The position numbers were made by a program, and so were the translations under genes. 64,000 nt of DNA from the NCBI RefSeq assembly GCF_043555885.1, contig NZ_JBIGHX010000003.1:496001-560000 (forward strand), in the 5' to 3' direction. The notes under the pieces are model-generated. The model searched no databases. It worked only from the letters and a program-made list of their open reading frames with translations, and was not told the DNA's origin. Of the stretch, positions 50,061 to 58,244 are shown piece after piece. This DNA is from Pelomonas lactea. GTDB taxonomy: Bacteria > Pseudomonadota > Gammaproteobacteria > Burkholderiales > Burkholderiaceae_C. Position 1 is the first letter of the stretch; each line of letters opens with the position of its first letter.

Positions 50061-51364
50061 GACGGGGTCTTCTTCGGCGCCAGCGCGCGCAGCAGGCCTT
50101 GCAGCTTGCGCTGCGCGGCGGCGGGCGTCTGGGTCGGGTCCAGCGCGAAGCGGTGGACGGTTTCGATGATGGCGTTCTTGCCCACCTCGCCGAACGCCAT
50201 GCGGTGCACGAGGCTGGGCACGCGCGGCGTGGCGGGGTTGGCGAACAGGTGGAACGACTGCTGCGCGCACGGGTCCAGCTCGTCCACCGGCACGTCGCGG
50301 CGCACGGGAATGGAGCCCTTGATGCGGTTGAAGCCCAGCTGCATCGTCGCGCTGCCCAGCAGCTCGGCCATCTTTTCCTGGTCGGCGGTGGTGCCGCCGT
50401 TGCCGGCCAGCATGGCCAGCGTGTCGATGCTGTAGAGATGGGCCTGCGCCGTGCCGGGGACGGCGCGGCACGAGAAGTCGCGCTCGCCCTCCAGCCCCAT
50501 CGCGCCCAGCTCGCCGCGGGCCCAGTCACCCGTGATGAGCATGGCGGCACGCTCGGCGGCGAAGTCGGCGACGACGTCGGTCCACGGCCGCTCGCCGACG
50601 GTGCTGGTGGCCGCACCGGCCGGCAGTGCGAGGTTGCGCCAGTTGCGCAGGCGCTTGAGCGCGCGCTCCAGCGCCGGGTCGTCGAACGCGCCGAGGTCGC
50701 GCTGCTCGATCATGCGGCGGTACAGCGCCGGGCCCGCCTCGCTGAGCAGCAGGGCCTCGAAGACGGTGGCCACCTGCCAGGGCTCGTCGCTGAACGCCAC
50801 CGGCGTGATGCCGGCCGCGCGCAGCTTGGCGGCGGCGCGCTCCAGGCCGTCCCAGTCGGCGGGCAGGTCGATGCCCAGGCGCTTGAACAGCGTCTTGTTC
50901 AGGTAGAGGTTGTTGATGCGCTGGATGCCCAGCGGCGCCGCGACGACGTGGCCGCGCACCGTCACCTGCGCCATGACCTGCGGGAACATCACCTTGGCCC
51001 AGTTGCGCCGGGCGGCCACGCCGTCCAGCTCCAGCAGCAGGCCCATGTCGGCCCATTCGGTCATGGACTGGCCGTTGAGCTGCGCCACCTTGGGCGCCAT
51101 GCGGCGCAGGATGCGCTCGTTCAGCACCTTGATGGCCGGGCCGCCGCCGCCGCCGGCCACGGCGCCGTCCACCCACTTCAGGCCGTTCTCGGCCATGCGC
51201 GCGGCCACGTGGTTGGCGGCGGCGCGCTCACTGGTGGATGTCCACCAGTGCAGCACGTTCAGCTCGCCCGCGCCCTCGGCCGGCGGCTGCGCAGCCGCGA
51301 GCGAGCCGGCCGCCATGGCCGCGCTTCCCCAGAGCCACAAAGCCAACGCCAGCATGCGGCGCAT
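50057..51364 (-). CDS. ABC-type sugar-binding protein linked to a two-component system
   Basis: 435-residue periplasmic protein with a signal peptide (MRRMLALALWLWGSAAMA) and features of family 1 sugar-binding proteins: LNVLHWWTSTSERAA, then LGIQRINNLYLNKTLFKRLG and DWARGELGAMGLEG. It is close in size and order to the glucose-binding protein of Pseudomonas glt loci, but the permease genes are not here. Because it is coupled to the response regulator by a 4-base overlap, it may serve as a sensing partner of the kinase or deliver sugar to a permease elsewhere. The start at 51364 lacks a clear ribosome site; 51355 is possible. Confidence 0.83.
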   Translation of the reverse strand: MRRMLALALWLWGSAAMAAGSLAAAQPPAEGAGELNVLHWWTSTSERAAANHVAARMAENGLKWVDGAVAGGGGGPAIKVLNERILRRMAPKVAQLNGQSMTEWADMGLLLELDGVAARRNWAKVMFPQVMAQVTVRGHVVAAPLGIQRINNLYLNKTLFKRLGIDLPADWDGLERAAAKLRAAGITPVAFSDEPWQVATVFEALLLSEAGPALYRRMIEQRDLGAFDDPALERALKRLRNWRNLALPAGAATSTVGERPWTDVVADFAAERAAMLITGDWARGELGAMGLEGERDFSCRAVPGTAQAHLYSIDTLAMLAGNGGTTADQEKMAELLGSATMQLGFNRIKGSIPVRRDVPVDELDPCAQQSFHLFANPATPRVPSLVHRMAFGEVGKNAIIETVHRFALDPTQTPAAAQRKLQGLLRALAPKKTPS

Positions 51365-51661
51365 CTTGCGTGCGGCCCGGCACGGCCCGTCTTGCGTTTT
51401 GTACGACTTGCGTAAGGTTGTGTGACTCAAGGGGGCCGCCTACTGCTGCAAAGGCCGGAAGGGGCGCGATTGTCGGGAGGGGGCGCCCGTCTGGCGATTG
51501 GGGCTTGTGCGGCCACAAATCGGGGCGCGGCCCGCCCGCTTTTGTGCGGAAGACGATGGTCGGGGTACGGCTGCGGTGCGTCGCGCACCGTGACAGGGCT
51601 GTCATCGCCCGAAACCGTGCGGGCAGGCGGGTGCTGCAGGGTGTGACGAAGTGCACGGAGC
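51365..51661. other. Divergent gap before the urt operon
   Basis: About 300 bases between the sugar-binding protein and the urt promoter, without a gene. It holds two perfect inverted repeats: CGGTGCG/CGCACCG with a 3-base spacer (51574-51590) and TGACAG/CTGTCA separated by two bases (51591-51604). They lie 60-90 bases upstream of the sigma-54 promoter, where an enhancer-binding protein could act, but neither has the NtrC arrangement GCACC-N-GGTGC. Confidence 0.45.
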
Positions 51662-51677
51662 TGGCACGGGGCTTGCG
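51662..51677 (+). promoter_or_regulatory. Sigma-54 promoter of the urt operon
   Basis: TGGCACGGGGCTTGCG matches the sigma-54 consensus TGGCAC-N5-TTGC exactly, with GG and GC 10 bases apart. It lies 54 bases before the urtA start. Nitrogen-limitation control of urea uptake by NtrC and sigma-54 is usual in betaproteobacteria. Confidence 0.85.
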
Positions 51678-51730
51678 CTCGGTGCTGCTCGGCTACCCGA
51701 CCTCTCACATCCAACTTTGGAGGCTTCCCG

Positions 51731-52984
51731 ATGCTTCGCCGTTCCGCACTTGCCCTGGCCGCTGCCGCCAGCCTGTTTGGCACCCATGCCGCCTTTGCCG
51801 CCGACACCATCAAGGTGGGCGTGCTCCACTCCCTGTCAGGCACCATGGCCATTTCCGAGACGGTGTTGAAGGACACCGTGCTGATGGCCATCGACGAGAT
51901 CAACGCCAAGGGCGGCCTGCTGGGCAAGAAGCTGGAGCCCGTCGTCGTCGACCCGGCGTCCAACTGGCCGCTGTTCGCCGAGAAGGCCAAGCAGCTGATC
52001 TCGCAGGACAAGGTCGCCGTCGTGTTCGGCTGCTGGACGTCGGTGAGCCGCAAGTCGGTGCTGCCGGTGTTCGAGCAGACCAACTCGCTGCTGTTCTACC
52101 CCGTGCAGTACGAGGGTGAAGAGCTGAGCAAGAACGTGTTCTACACCGGTGCCGCGCCCAACCAGCAGGCCATTCCCGCCGTGGAATACCTGATGAGCAA
52201 GGACGGCGGCGGTGCCAAGCGCTTCGTGCTGCTGGGCACCGACTACGTGTACCCCCGCACCACGAACAAGATCCTGCGCGCCTTCCTGAAGTCCAAGGGC
52301 ATCCCCGAGTCGGACATCATGGAGGAGTACACCCCCTTCGGTCACTCCGACTACCAGAGCATCATCGCCAAGATCAAGAAGTTCTCGGCCGAAGGCAAGA
52401 AGACCGCCGTCGTGTCGACCATCAATGGCGACTCCAACGTGCCCTTCTACAAGGAACTGGGCAACCAGGGCCTGAAGGCGACGGACGTGCCGGTGGTGGC
52501 GTTCTCGGTGGGTGAGGAAGAGCTGCGCGGCGTGGACACCAAGCCGCTGCAGGGCCACCTGGCCGCGTGGAACTACTTCATGTCCATCAAGGCGCCCGCC
52601 AACGACGCCTTCATCAAGAAGTGGAGCGACTACGCCAAGGCCAAGGGCATTGCCGGCCACAAGGACAAGCCGCTGACCAACGACCCGATGGAGGCCACCT
52701 ACATCGGCATCAACATGTGGGCGCAGGCCGTCACCAAGGCCAAGAGCACCGACACCGACAAGGTCATTGCCGCCATGGCCGGCCAGACCTACACGGCGCC
52801 GTCGGGCATCACGTCCAAGATGGACGAGAAGAACCACCACCTGCACAAGTCGGTCTTCATCGGCGAGGTGAAGGCGGACGGCCAGTTCAACGTGGTGTGG
52901 AAGACGCCGGGCCCGGTCAAGGCCCAGCCGTGGAGCCCCTACATCCCCGAGAACAAGGGCAAGAAGGACGAGCCCACGAAGTGA
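51731..52984 (+). CDS. urtA: Urea ABC transporter substrate-binding protein UrtA
   Basis: 417-residue periplasmic binding protein of the branched-chain amino acid/urea group. A signal peptide (residues 1-23) precedes IKVGVLHSLSGTMAISE, FGCWTSVSRKSVLPVFE and LFYPVQYEGEE, all characteristic of UrtA. The C-terminus ends QPWSPYIPENKG, also typical. GGAGG lies 8 bases before the ATG. It opens the urtABCDE operon behind a sigma-54 promoter. A palindromic region separates it from urtB. No urease genes are in the window. Confidence 0.93.
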   Translation: MLRRSALALAAAASLFGTHAAFAADTIKVGVLHSLSGTMAISETVLKDTVLMAIDEINAKGGLLGKKLEPVVVDPASNWPLFAEKAKQLISQDKVAVVFGCWTSVSRKSVLPVFEQTNSLLFYPVQYEGEELSKNVFYTGAAPNQQAIPAVEYLMSKDGGGAKRFVLLGTDYVYPRTTNKILRAFLKSKGIPESDIMEEYTPFGHSDYQSIIAKIKKFSAEGKKTAVVSTINGDSNVPFYKELGNQGLKATDVPVVAFSVGEEELRGVDTKPLQGHLAAWNYFMSIKAPANDAFIKKWSDYAKAKGIAGHKDKPLTNDPMEATYIGINMWAQAVTKAKSTDTDKVIAAMAGQTYTAPSGITSKMDEKNHHLHKSVFIGEVKADGQFNVVWKTPGPVKAQPWSPYIPENKGKKDEPTK

Positions 52985-52988
52985 ACTA

Positions 52989-53096
52989 AGACCCCCCCGA
53001 GGCGCCAAGGCGCCTCCCCCCAGGGGGCGCCGCCAGTGGCCTGGCAAAGCCAGTTCCACGGCGGCCGCTTGAGGGGCGCGCGTGCTTCGCACGGCG
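52989..53096. repeat. GC-rich palindromic segment between urtA and urtB
   Basis: Two hairpins: GAGGCGCC/GGCGCCTC (52999-53016) and a CCCCCCAGGGGGCGCC core (about 53016-53030), then GGCGGCCGCTTGAGGGGC. It resembles the repeat family at 36991, 43701, 47727, 55713 and 56627, but more distantly. It may reduce expression of urtB-E relative to urtA, as intergenic hairpins often do after a binding-protein gene. Confidence 0.55.
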
Positions 53097-53121
53097 CTAA
53101 TTTTGGTTCGCTTGGATCGTG

Positions 53122-54663
53122 ATGATCAAACGACTTCTTCTTGGATGCCTGCTGGCGTTGAGCGGCTGGTCGGCCTGGGCGCTGTCGCCCGAGCTGGCCA
53201 ACCGCATCGCCGCGGGCGAGAGTGACGACCGCGTGGCGGCGCTGCAGCAGGCGCTGGCCGCGGGTGATGCGTCGCTCGGCCCCTTCCTGCGGGCGCTGCA
53301 GGACGGCCGCGTGCGCGTCAAGGCCGGCCAGGCCCTCGTCATCGACGCGGGGGGCACGGCGCCGGCAGACGCCGAAGAGCCCATGCTCAACAACCGCATG
53401 CGCCGTGAGATCGATGCGGCGCTGGCCGGGCTGGACCTGCTGTCCACCGACCGGGGCACCCGCGCCAAGGCGCTGGCGACGCTGCGCGACGATGCCGACG
53501 CTGCCAAGCTGCCGCTGTTCGAGAAGGCGCTGGCCGCCGAGACAGACGCCGGGCTGCGAGGCCAACTGAACGCCCTGGTGGCCGGTGCCAAGCTGTCCTC
53601 CGCCGACGCCGCGCAGCGCAAGGCCGCGGCGCTCGAACTGGCCGGTAGCGCCGACCCCGCCACGCGTGCGCTGCTGCTGGAAAAACTCGGCGCCGAAAGC
53701 GACACCGCCGCCAAGGCCGCGATGCAGCAGGCCGTCAACGACATCGGCGACCGCCTCGCCTGGGGCGAGCGCGCGCAGCTGCTGTTCTCGGGCCTGAGCC
53801 TGGGCTCGGTGCTGCTGCTGGTGGCGCTGGGCCTGGCCATCACCTACGGCCTGATGGGCGTCATCAACATGGCCCACGGCGAGCTGCTGATGGTGGGCGC
53901 CTACGCCACCTACATGGTGCAGCAGGCTTTCCGCGCCTGGCTGCCAGCCGCCTTCGACTACTACCTGTGGCTGGCACTGCCCGCCAGCTTCATCGTCGCG
54001 GCGCTGGTGGGCGCCGCCATGGAACGCACCGTCATCCGCTGGCTCTATGGCCGGCCGCTGGAAACGCTGCTGGCCACCTGGGGCATCTCGCTGGTGCTGA
54101 TGCAGGCGGTGCGCACGCTGTTCGGCGCGCAGAACGTGGCCGTCGAGAACCCCGCGTGGCTGTCCGGCGGCTGGGCGCTGCTGCCCAACCTGACGCTGCC
54201 GTACAACCGCCTGGCCATCCTTGCGTTTGCGGCCCTCGTGCTCGTCGGCATGGCGCTGCTGCTGTCCCGCACGCGGCTGGGGCTGATGGTGCGCGGCGTC
54301 ACGCAGAACCGCCGCATGGCCGCCTGCGTGGGCGTCAACACGGCGCGGGTCGACACGATGGCCTTCGCGCTGGGCTCCGGCATCGCCGGCTTGGCCGGCT
54401 GCGCGCTGAGCCAGATCGGCAACGTGGGCCCCGACCTGGGCCAGAGCTACATCGTCGACGCCTTCATGGTGGTCGTGCTGGGCGGCGTGGGCCAGCTGGC
54501 CGGCACCGTCTACGCGGGCCTGGGCCTGGGCGTGCTGTCCAAGCTGCTGGAAGGCTGGCAGGGCGCGGTGCTCGCCAAGATCGCGCTGCTGCTGCTGCTC
54601 GTGCTCGTCATCCAGAAAAAGCCGCAAGGCCTGTTCGCATTGAAGGGCAGGTCGGTCGAATGA
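53122..54663 (+). CDS. urtB: Urea ABC transporter permease UrtB
   Basis: 513-residue inner-membrane permease. As usual in UrtB, a secreted N-terminal helical repeat domain (residues about 20-210, ALSPELANRIAAGESDDRV onward, HEAT-like) precedes the permease proper (about 225-513, with GLSLGSVLLLVALGLAITYG, then MAHGELLMVGAYATY). The permease part has about eight membrane segments and is homologous to LivH. I use the ATG at 53122; a GTG three bases earlier gives one more residue. It overlaps urtC by 4 bases. Confidence 0.92.
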   Translation: MIKRLLLGCLLALSGWSAWALSPELANRIAAGESDDRVAALQQALAAGDASLGPFLRALQDGRVRVKAGQALVIDAGGTAPADAEEPMLNNRMRREIDAALAGLDLLSTDRGTRAKALATLRDDADAAKLPLFEKALAAETDAGLRGQLNALVAGAKLSSADAAQRKAAALELAGSADPATRALLLEKLGAESDTAAKAAMQQAVNDIGDRLAWGERAQLLFSGLSLGSVLLLVALGLAITYGLMGVINMAHGELLMVGAYATYMVQQAFRAWLPAAFDYYLWLALPASFIVAALVGAAMERTVIRWLYGRPLETLLATWGISLVLMQAVRTLFGAQNVAVENPAWLSGGWALLPNLTLPYNRLAILAFAALVLVGMALLLSRTRLGLMVRGVTQNRRMAACVGVNTARVDTMAFALGSGIAGLAGCALSQIGNVGPDLGQSYIVDAFMVVVLGGVGQLAGTVYAGLGLGVLSKLLEGWQGAVLAKIALLLLLVLVIQKKPQGLFALKGRSVE

Positions 54664-55706
54664 AGAAGCCTCTCCTCATCGTCGTGGCCGTGCTGGTGTT
54701 GCTCGTGCCGTTCCTGCACCTCGCCTTCCCGGCCGGCCACGCGCTGCACCTCAGCGAGTTTTACGTGAGCCTGCTGGGCAAGTTCCTTTGCTTTGCCATT
54801 TGTGCCCTGGCCTTGGACCTCATCTGGGGTTTCGGCGGCATCCTGTCGCTGGGCCATGGGCTCTTCTTTGCCCTCGGGGGCTATGGCATGGGCATGTACC
54901 TGATGCGCCAGATCGGCCGCGAAGGGCAGTACCAGTCGGACCTGCCGGACTTCATGGTGTTCCTGAACTGGAAGGAGCTGCCCTGGCACTGGGGCTTGAG
55001 CGATTCGCTGGTGGGCCAGATCTTCCTGGCGCTGGCGGTGCCCGGTCTGCTGGCCGCGGTGTTCGGCTACTTCGCCTTCCGCTCGCGCATCCAGGGCGTG
55101 TACTTCTCCATCATCACGCAGGCGCTGACGGTGGCGGCCATGCTGCTGTTCTTCCGCAATGAGACCGGCTTCGGCGGCAACAACGGCTTCACCGACTTCA
55201 AGCGCATCGCCGGCATCGCGATCAACACGCCCGGAATGAAGGTCGCGCTCTGTGTGGCCAGTGGTGTCGCGCTGATCGGGTGCTACCTCGTCGCCCGCTG
55301 GCTCACGAACAGCCGCTGGGGCCGCATCCTGCAGGCCATCCGCGACGCCGAGGGGCGCGTGCGCTTCCTGGGCTACGACCCGGTCGCGTTCAAGCTCAGT
55401 GCCTACGTCATTTCCGCGGTGATGTGCGCGCTGGCGGGCATGCTTTACGTGCCGCAGGTCGGCATCATCAACCCGGGCGAGATGAGCCCGGCGGCCAGCA
55501 TCGAGATGGCCATCTGGGCGGCCGTCGGCGGCCGCGGCACGCTGATCGGGCCGGTGCTCGGCGCCTTCTTCGTCAACGGCACCAAGTCGGTTTTTACGGC
55601 CGTGTGGCCCGAGGGGTGGCTCTACGTCCTCGGCGGCCTCTTCATCGCCGTCACGCTGTTCCTGCCGCAAGGCCTGATGGGGCTGGCGAAGAGGTTCAAG
55701 AAATGA
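54660..55706 (+). CDS. urtC: Urea ABC transporter permease UrtC
   Basis: 348-residue LivM-type permease, partner of UrtB. It has about ten membrane segments. Family signatures include DLIWGFGGILSLGHGLFFALG, FRSRIQGVYFSIITQALT, NETGFGGNNGFTDFK and AAVGGRGTLIGPVLGAF. It is coupled to urtB by a 4-base overlap. A palindromic repeat (55713-55790) separates it from urtD by 85 bases. Confidence 0.93.
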   Translation: MKKPLLIVVAVLVLLVPFLHLAFPAGHALHLSEFYVSLLGKFLCFAICALALDLIWGFGGILSLGHGLFFALGGYGMGMYLMRQIGREGQYQSDLPDFMVFLNWKELPWHWGLSDSLVGQIFLALAVPGLLAAVFGYFAFRSRIQGVYFSIITQALTVAAMLLFFRNETGFGGNNGFTDFKRIAGIAINTPGMKVALCVASGVALIGCYLVARWLTNSRWGRILQAIRDAEGRVRFLGYDPVAFKLSAYVISAVMCALAGMLYVPQVGIINPGEMSPAASIEMAIWAAVGGRGTLIGPVLGAFFVNGTKSVFTAVWPEGWLYVLGGLFIAVTLFLPQGLMGLAKRFKK

Positions 55707-55712
55707 AGCGAG

Positions 55713-55790
55713 TCGAGCGCTGGGCCGCTCCCGAGCCGACTCGCATCCCCGCGGGGGATCGGTCGATGTACTCATCGAACGAGGGGCTGA
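55713..55790 (-). repeat. Palindromic GC-rich repeat, copy E, between urtC and urtD
   Basis: On the minus strand it reads CAGCCCCTCGTTCGATGAGT, then CGATCCCCCGCGGGGATGCG and GGCTCGGGAGCGGCCCAGCG. Head and core match copy D. It ends just before the urtD ATG, so urtD lacks the usual overlap with urtC and its ribosome site is provided by repeat sequence (GAGGGGCTGAC). Confidence 0.75.
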
Positions 55791-55791
55791 C

Positions 55792-56625
55792 ATGACACCA
55801 GAACTTCTCGAAGCCGGCGCTGAGACGCGCTCGCGCGCCATCACCCGCATCGCGACCGCCGGCGAACCCATCTTCAACCAGGGTGTGGCCCTGTACGTCG
55901 AAGACCTGAAGGTCGCCTTCGACGGCTTCCAGGCGCTGGGCGGCCTCTCGTTCACCATCGGCGTGGGCGAACTGCGCTGCGTCATCGGCCCCAACGGCGC
56001 TGGCAAGACGACGACGATGGACTGCATCACCGGCAAGACCCGGCCCGACAGCGGCCGTGTCTACTTCGGCAGCAATCTCGATCTGCGCCAGATGAACGAG
56101 CAGCAGATCGCCCGCGCGGGCATCGGCCGCAAGTTCCAGAAGCCGACCGTGTTCGAGGCGCTGACCGTCGCCGAGAACCTGGAACTGGCGCTGGCCGGCG
56201 ACCGCCGCGCCCGCTTTGCGATGCGCGCCAAGCTCAGCGGCACGCAGCGCGACCGACTCGGCGAGTTGCTGAAGACGGTTCACCTCGCCGACGAGCAGCA
56301 CCGCGTCGCCGGCCTGCTCAGCCACGGCCAGAAGCAGTGGCTGGAGATCGGCATGCTGCTGGCGCAAACGCCTAAGCTGCTGCTGCTGGACGAGCCCGTG
56401 GCCGGCATGACCGACGAGGAGACCGAGCGCACCGCCGAGCTGTTCCTGAGCCTGGAAGGCAAGCACTCGCTGGTCGTCGTCGAGCACGACATGAGCTTCG
56501 TCGCCACGCTGGCCGGCGCGCACCGCACGGTGACGGTCTTGCATGAAGGCAAGACGCTGGCAGAAGGCACGATGGCGACGGTGCAGTCCGACGAGAAAGT
56601 GATCGAGGTGTACCTTGGCAGATAA
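55792..56625 (+). CDS. urtD: Urea ABC transporter ATP-binding protein UrtD
   Basis: 277-residue ATPase. Walker A is GPNGAGKTT (about residues 66-74), the signature motif is LSHGQKQWLEIGM in place of the usual LSGGQ, as is normal for UrtD, Walker B is LLLLDEPVAGM, and the switch His is in VVEHDMSFV. It drives urea import together with UrtE. The first 30 residues extend beyond the fold (TPELLEAGAETRSRAITR). It overlaps the urtE frame by 11 bases. Confidence 0.93.
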   Translation: MTPELLEAGAETRSRAITRIATAGEPIFNQGVALYVEDLKVAFDGFQALGGLSFTIGVGELRCVIGPNGAGKTTTMDCITGKTRPDSGRVYFGSNLDLRQMNEQQIARAGIGRKFQKPTVFEALTVAENLELALAGDRRARFAMRAKLSGTQRDRLGELLKTVHLADEQHRVAGLLSHGQKQWLEIGMLLAQTPKLLLLDEPVAGMTDEETERTAELFLSLEGKHSLVVVEHDMSFVATLAGAHRTVTVLHEGKTLAEGTMATVQSDEKVIEVYLGR

Positions 56626-57397
56626 CGCAGCCCCCACGCATCCTGCGGATGCTGCCCCCCGAGGGGGCGCTCACCCGCCTTGGGGCGGCCCGGCGGCGGG
56701 TGACCTCCTCAAGGTCCAGGACCTGCACAAGCACTACGGCGGCTCGCACATCCTGCGCGGCCTGAGCTTCGACCTGAAGCCGGGCGAGATCACCGTCGTC
56801 ATGGGCCGCAACGGCGTCGGCAAGACCACGCTGCTGAAGAGCCTGATGGGTGTCGTGCCCGTCACGTCCGGGAGCCTCACGCTGGCCGGCGAGAACATCG
56901 ACAAGCTCAAGACCCACCAGCGCGTGCGCGCCGGCCTCGGCTATGTGCCGCAGGGCCGCGAGATCTTCGGCCGGTTGACCGTCATCGAGAACCTGCAGAT
57001 GGGCCTGGCCAGCCAGCCCGCCGGCACGCCGCTGCGCGACGAGCTGTTCCAGCTCTTCCCCGTGCTCGCCAAGATGCGCACGCGCCGCGGTGGCGACCTG
57101 TCGGGCGGCCAGCAGCAGCAGTTGGCGATTGCCCGCGCGCTGGCGCCCAACCCCAAGGTGCTGCTGCTGGACGAGCCCACCGAAGGCATCCAGCCCAACG
57201 TCATCCAGGACATCGGCCGCGTCATCAAGCACCTGGCCCACGACAAGGGCCTGTGCGTCGTGCTCGTGGAGCAGTACTACGACTTCTGCGAGGAACTGGC
57301 CGACCAGTACCTGCTGATGCAGCGCGGCGAGATCGTCATGCGCGGGCGCGGGGCCGACATGAAGGCGGATGGGGTGAGGGAGCGGCTGGCGATTTGA
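56615..57397 (+). CDS. urtE: Urea ABC transporter ATP-binding protein UrtE with repeat-encoded N-terminus
   Basis: 260-residue ATPase. Walker A is GRNGVGKTT, the signature DLSGGQQQQLAIARAL and Walker B VLLLDEPTEGIQPN are those of UrtE. The family start (normally MLKVQDLH-like) is here preceded by about 29 residues (ADNAAPTHPADAAPRGG onward) encoded by a palindromic repeat inserted at the start of the gene. No in-frame ATG lies before the domain, so translation probably begins at the TTG at 56615, inside the end of urtD. Function should be kept, since the extra part precedes the fold. Confidence 0.9.
   Translation: MADNAAPTHPADAAPRGGAHPPWGGPAAGDLLKVQDLHKHYGGSHILRGLSFDLKPGEITVVMGRNGVGKTTLLKSLMGVVPVTSGSLTLAGENIDKLKTHQRVRAGLGYVPQGREIFGRLTVIENLQMGLASQPAGTPLRDELFQLFPVLAKMRTRRGGDLSGGQQQQLAIARALAPNPKVLLLDEPTEGIQPNVIQDIGRVIKHLAHDKGLCVVLVEQYYDFCEELADQYLLMQRGEIVMRGRGADMKADGVRERLAI
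56627..56700 (+). repeat. Palindromic GC-rich repeat, copy B, at the start of urtE
   Basis: Begins GCAGCCCCCACGCATCC, has the core GCCCCCCGAGGGGGCGC (56654-56670), identical over 17 bases to copy A in hmgA, and the tail CCTTGGGGCGGCCCGGCGGC (from 56678). It is translated in frame as the N-terminus of UrtE. Confidence 0.85.
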
Positions 57398-57614
57398 GCG
57401 CGCGGGGCCGTGTCAGGCCGTGGCGTGCGCGTCGTCGCCGCCGGGTTGGTCCGCGTCAGTGGTTTGCCGACGAGTTCCCATTCGTCCTGCGCCGACAGGA
57501 CGGCCGCTGCGGCCGGCTTCCAACTCGCCGTGCAGGGTTCTGCGGCGGCGTTATCGTGGCGCATCGATTCGGGCGGCGGGTGGCCGCTCGCCGGGCTTGC
57601 ATCGGGGAGGCGCC

Positions 57615-58244
57615 GTGGACGATCTGGCAAAGCTGATTTCGGCGCTGGCGGCGCTGGCCTGGCCGGCGGTCTTCGCCGTGCTGCTGGTGAAGCTGTTCGG
57701 GCCCATCCGGGCGCTGGTGGAGTCGGCGCGTGGCCGCAAGTTCACCATCAAGGTGGCGGGCAACGAGCTGACGATGGAGGAGGCCTCCGAGCAGCAGCGC
57801 GTGTTGCTGGCCGACCTGCAGAACAAGCTGGCGCAGCTGGAGAAAGGCCTCGCGTCCCCGGTGGCTGTCGCCCCGGCCACCGAGGCCAGGCCGCGCGGCA
57901 AGCGTGTTCTCTGGGTGGATGACCGCCCCAGGAACAACAGCTTTCTCGTTGCATCGCTGCAGGATCGCGGCGTGCAGGTGGACATCGCCCTGTCGACCAC
58001 CGAAGGGCTGGAGGCGCTGAAGCAGGCGCGGTATGACGCGGTGATCTCGGACATGGGCCGCCCGGAAGGCGAGACGGCCGGCATCGACCTTGCCTTGAAG
58101 ATGAAGACGGTGGCGCCCGGCGTCCCGGTGTTCATCTACTGCGGCAAGTGGGGCGCCACGCACCTGCGCGACGATGCGCTGGCGGCGGGCGTGGTGCTGA
58201 TCACCTCGTCCGCCAGCTCGCTGATGGCCGCGCTGCCGTTGTGA
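57615..58244 (+). CDS. Membrane-anchored stand-alone receiver-domain protein
   Basis: 209 residues from a GTG start with GGAGG 5 bases upstream. An N-terminal hydrophobic helix (about 6-28, LISALAALAWPAVFAVLLV) is followed by a short coiled-coil (about 55-80) and a receiver domain (about 96-205) with acidic pair Asp102-Asp103 (LWVDDRP), phospho-acceptor Asp146 (VISDMGRPEG) and Lys178 (IYCGKWG). A membrane-bound receiver without output domain suggests a phosphate sink or a partner-binding switch. Its last 44 bases overlap the converging PEP-CTERM gene. No kinase is next to it. Confidence 0.75.
   Translation: MDDLAKLISALAALAWPAVFAVLLVKLFGPIRALVESARGRKFTIKVAGNELTMEEASEQQRVLLADLQNKLAQLEKGLASPVAVAPATEARPRGKRVLWVDDRPRNNSFLVASLQDRGVQVDIALSTTEGLEALKQARYDAVISDMGRPEGETAGIDLALKMKTVAPGVPVFIYCGKWGATHLRDDALAAGVVLITSSASSLMAALPL

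Noticed and set aside
51574..51590. Palindrome CGGTGCG/CGCACCG as an NtrC site for urtA
   Set aside because: NtrC sites have GCACC outside and GGTGC inside in the opposite order; the arms here are reversed, so I report it only as an inverted repeat.
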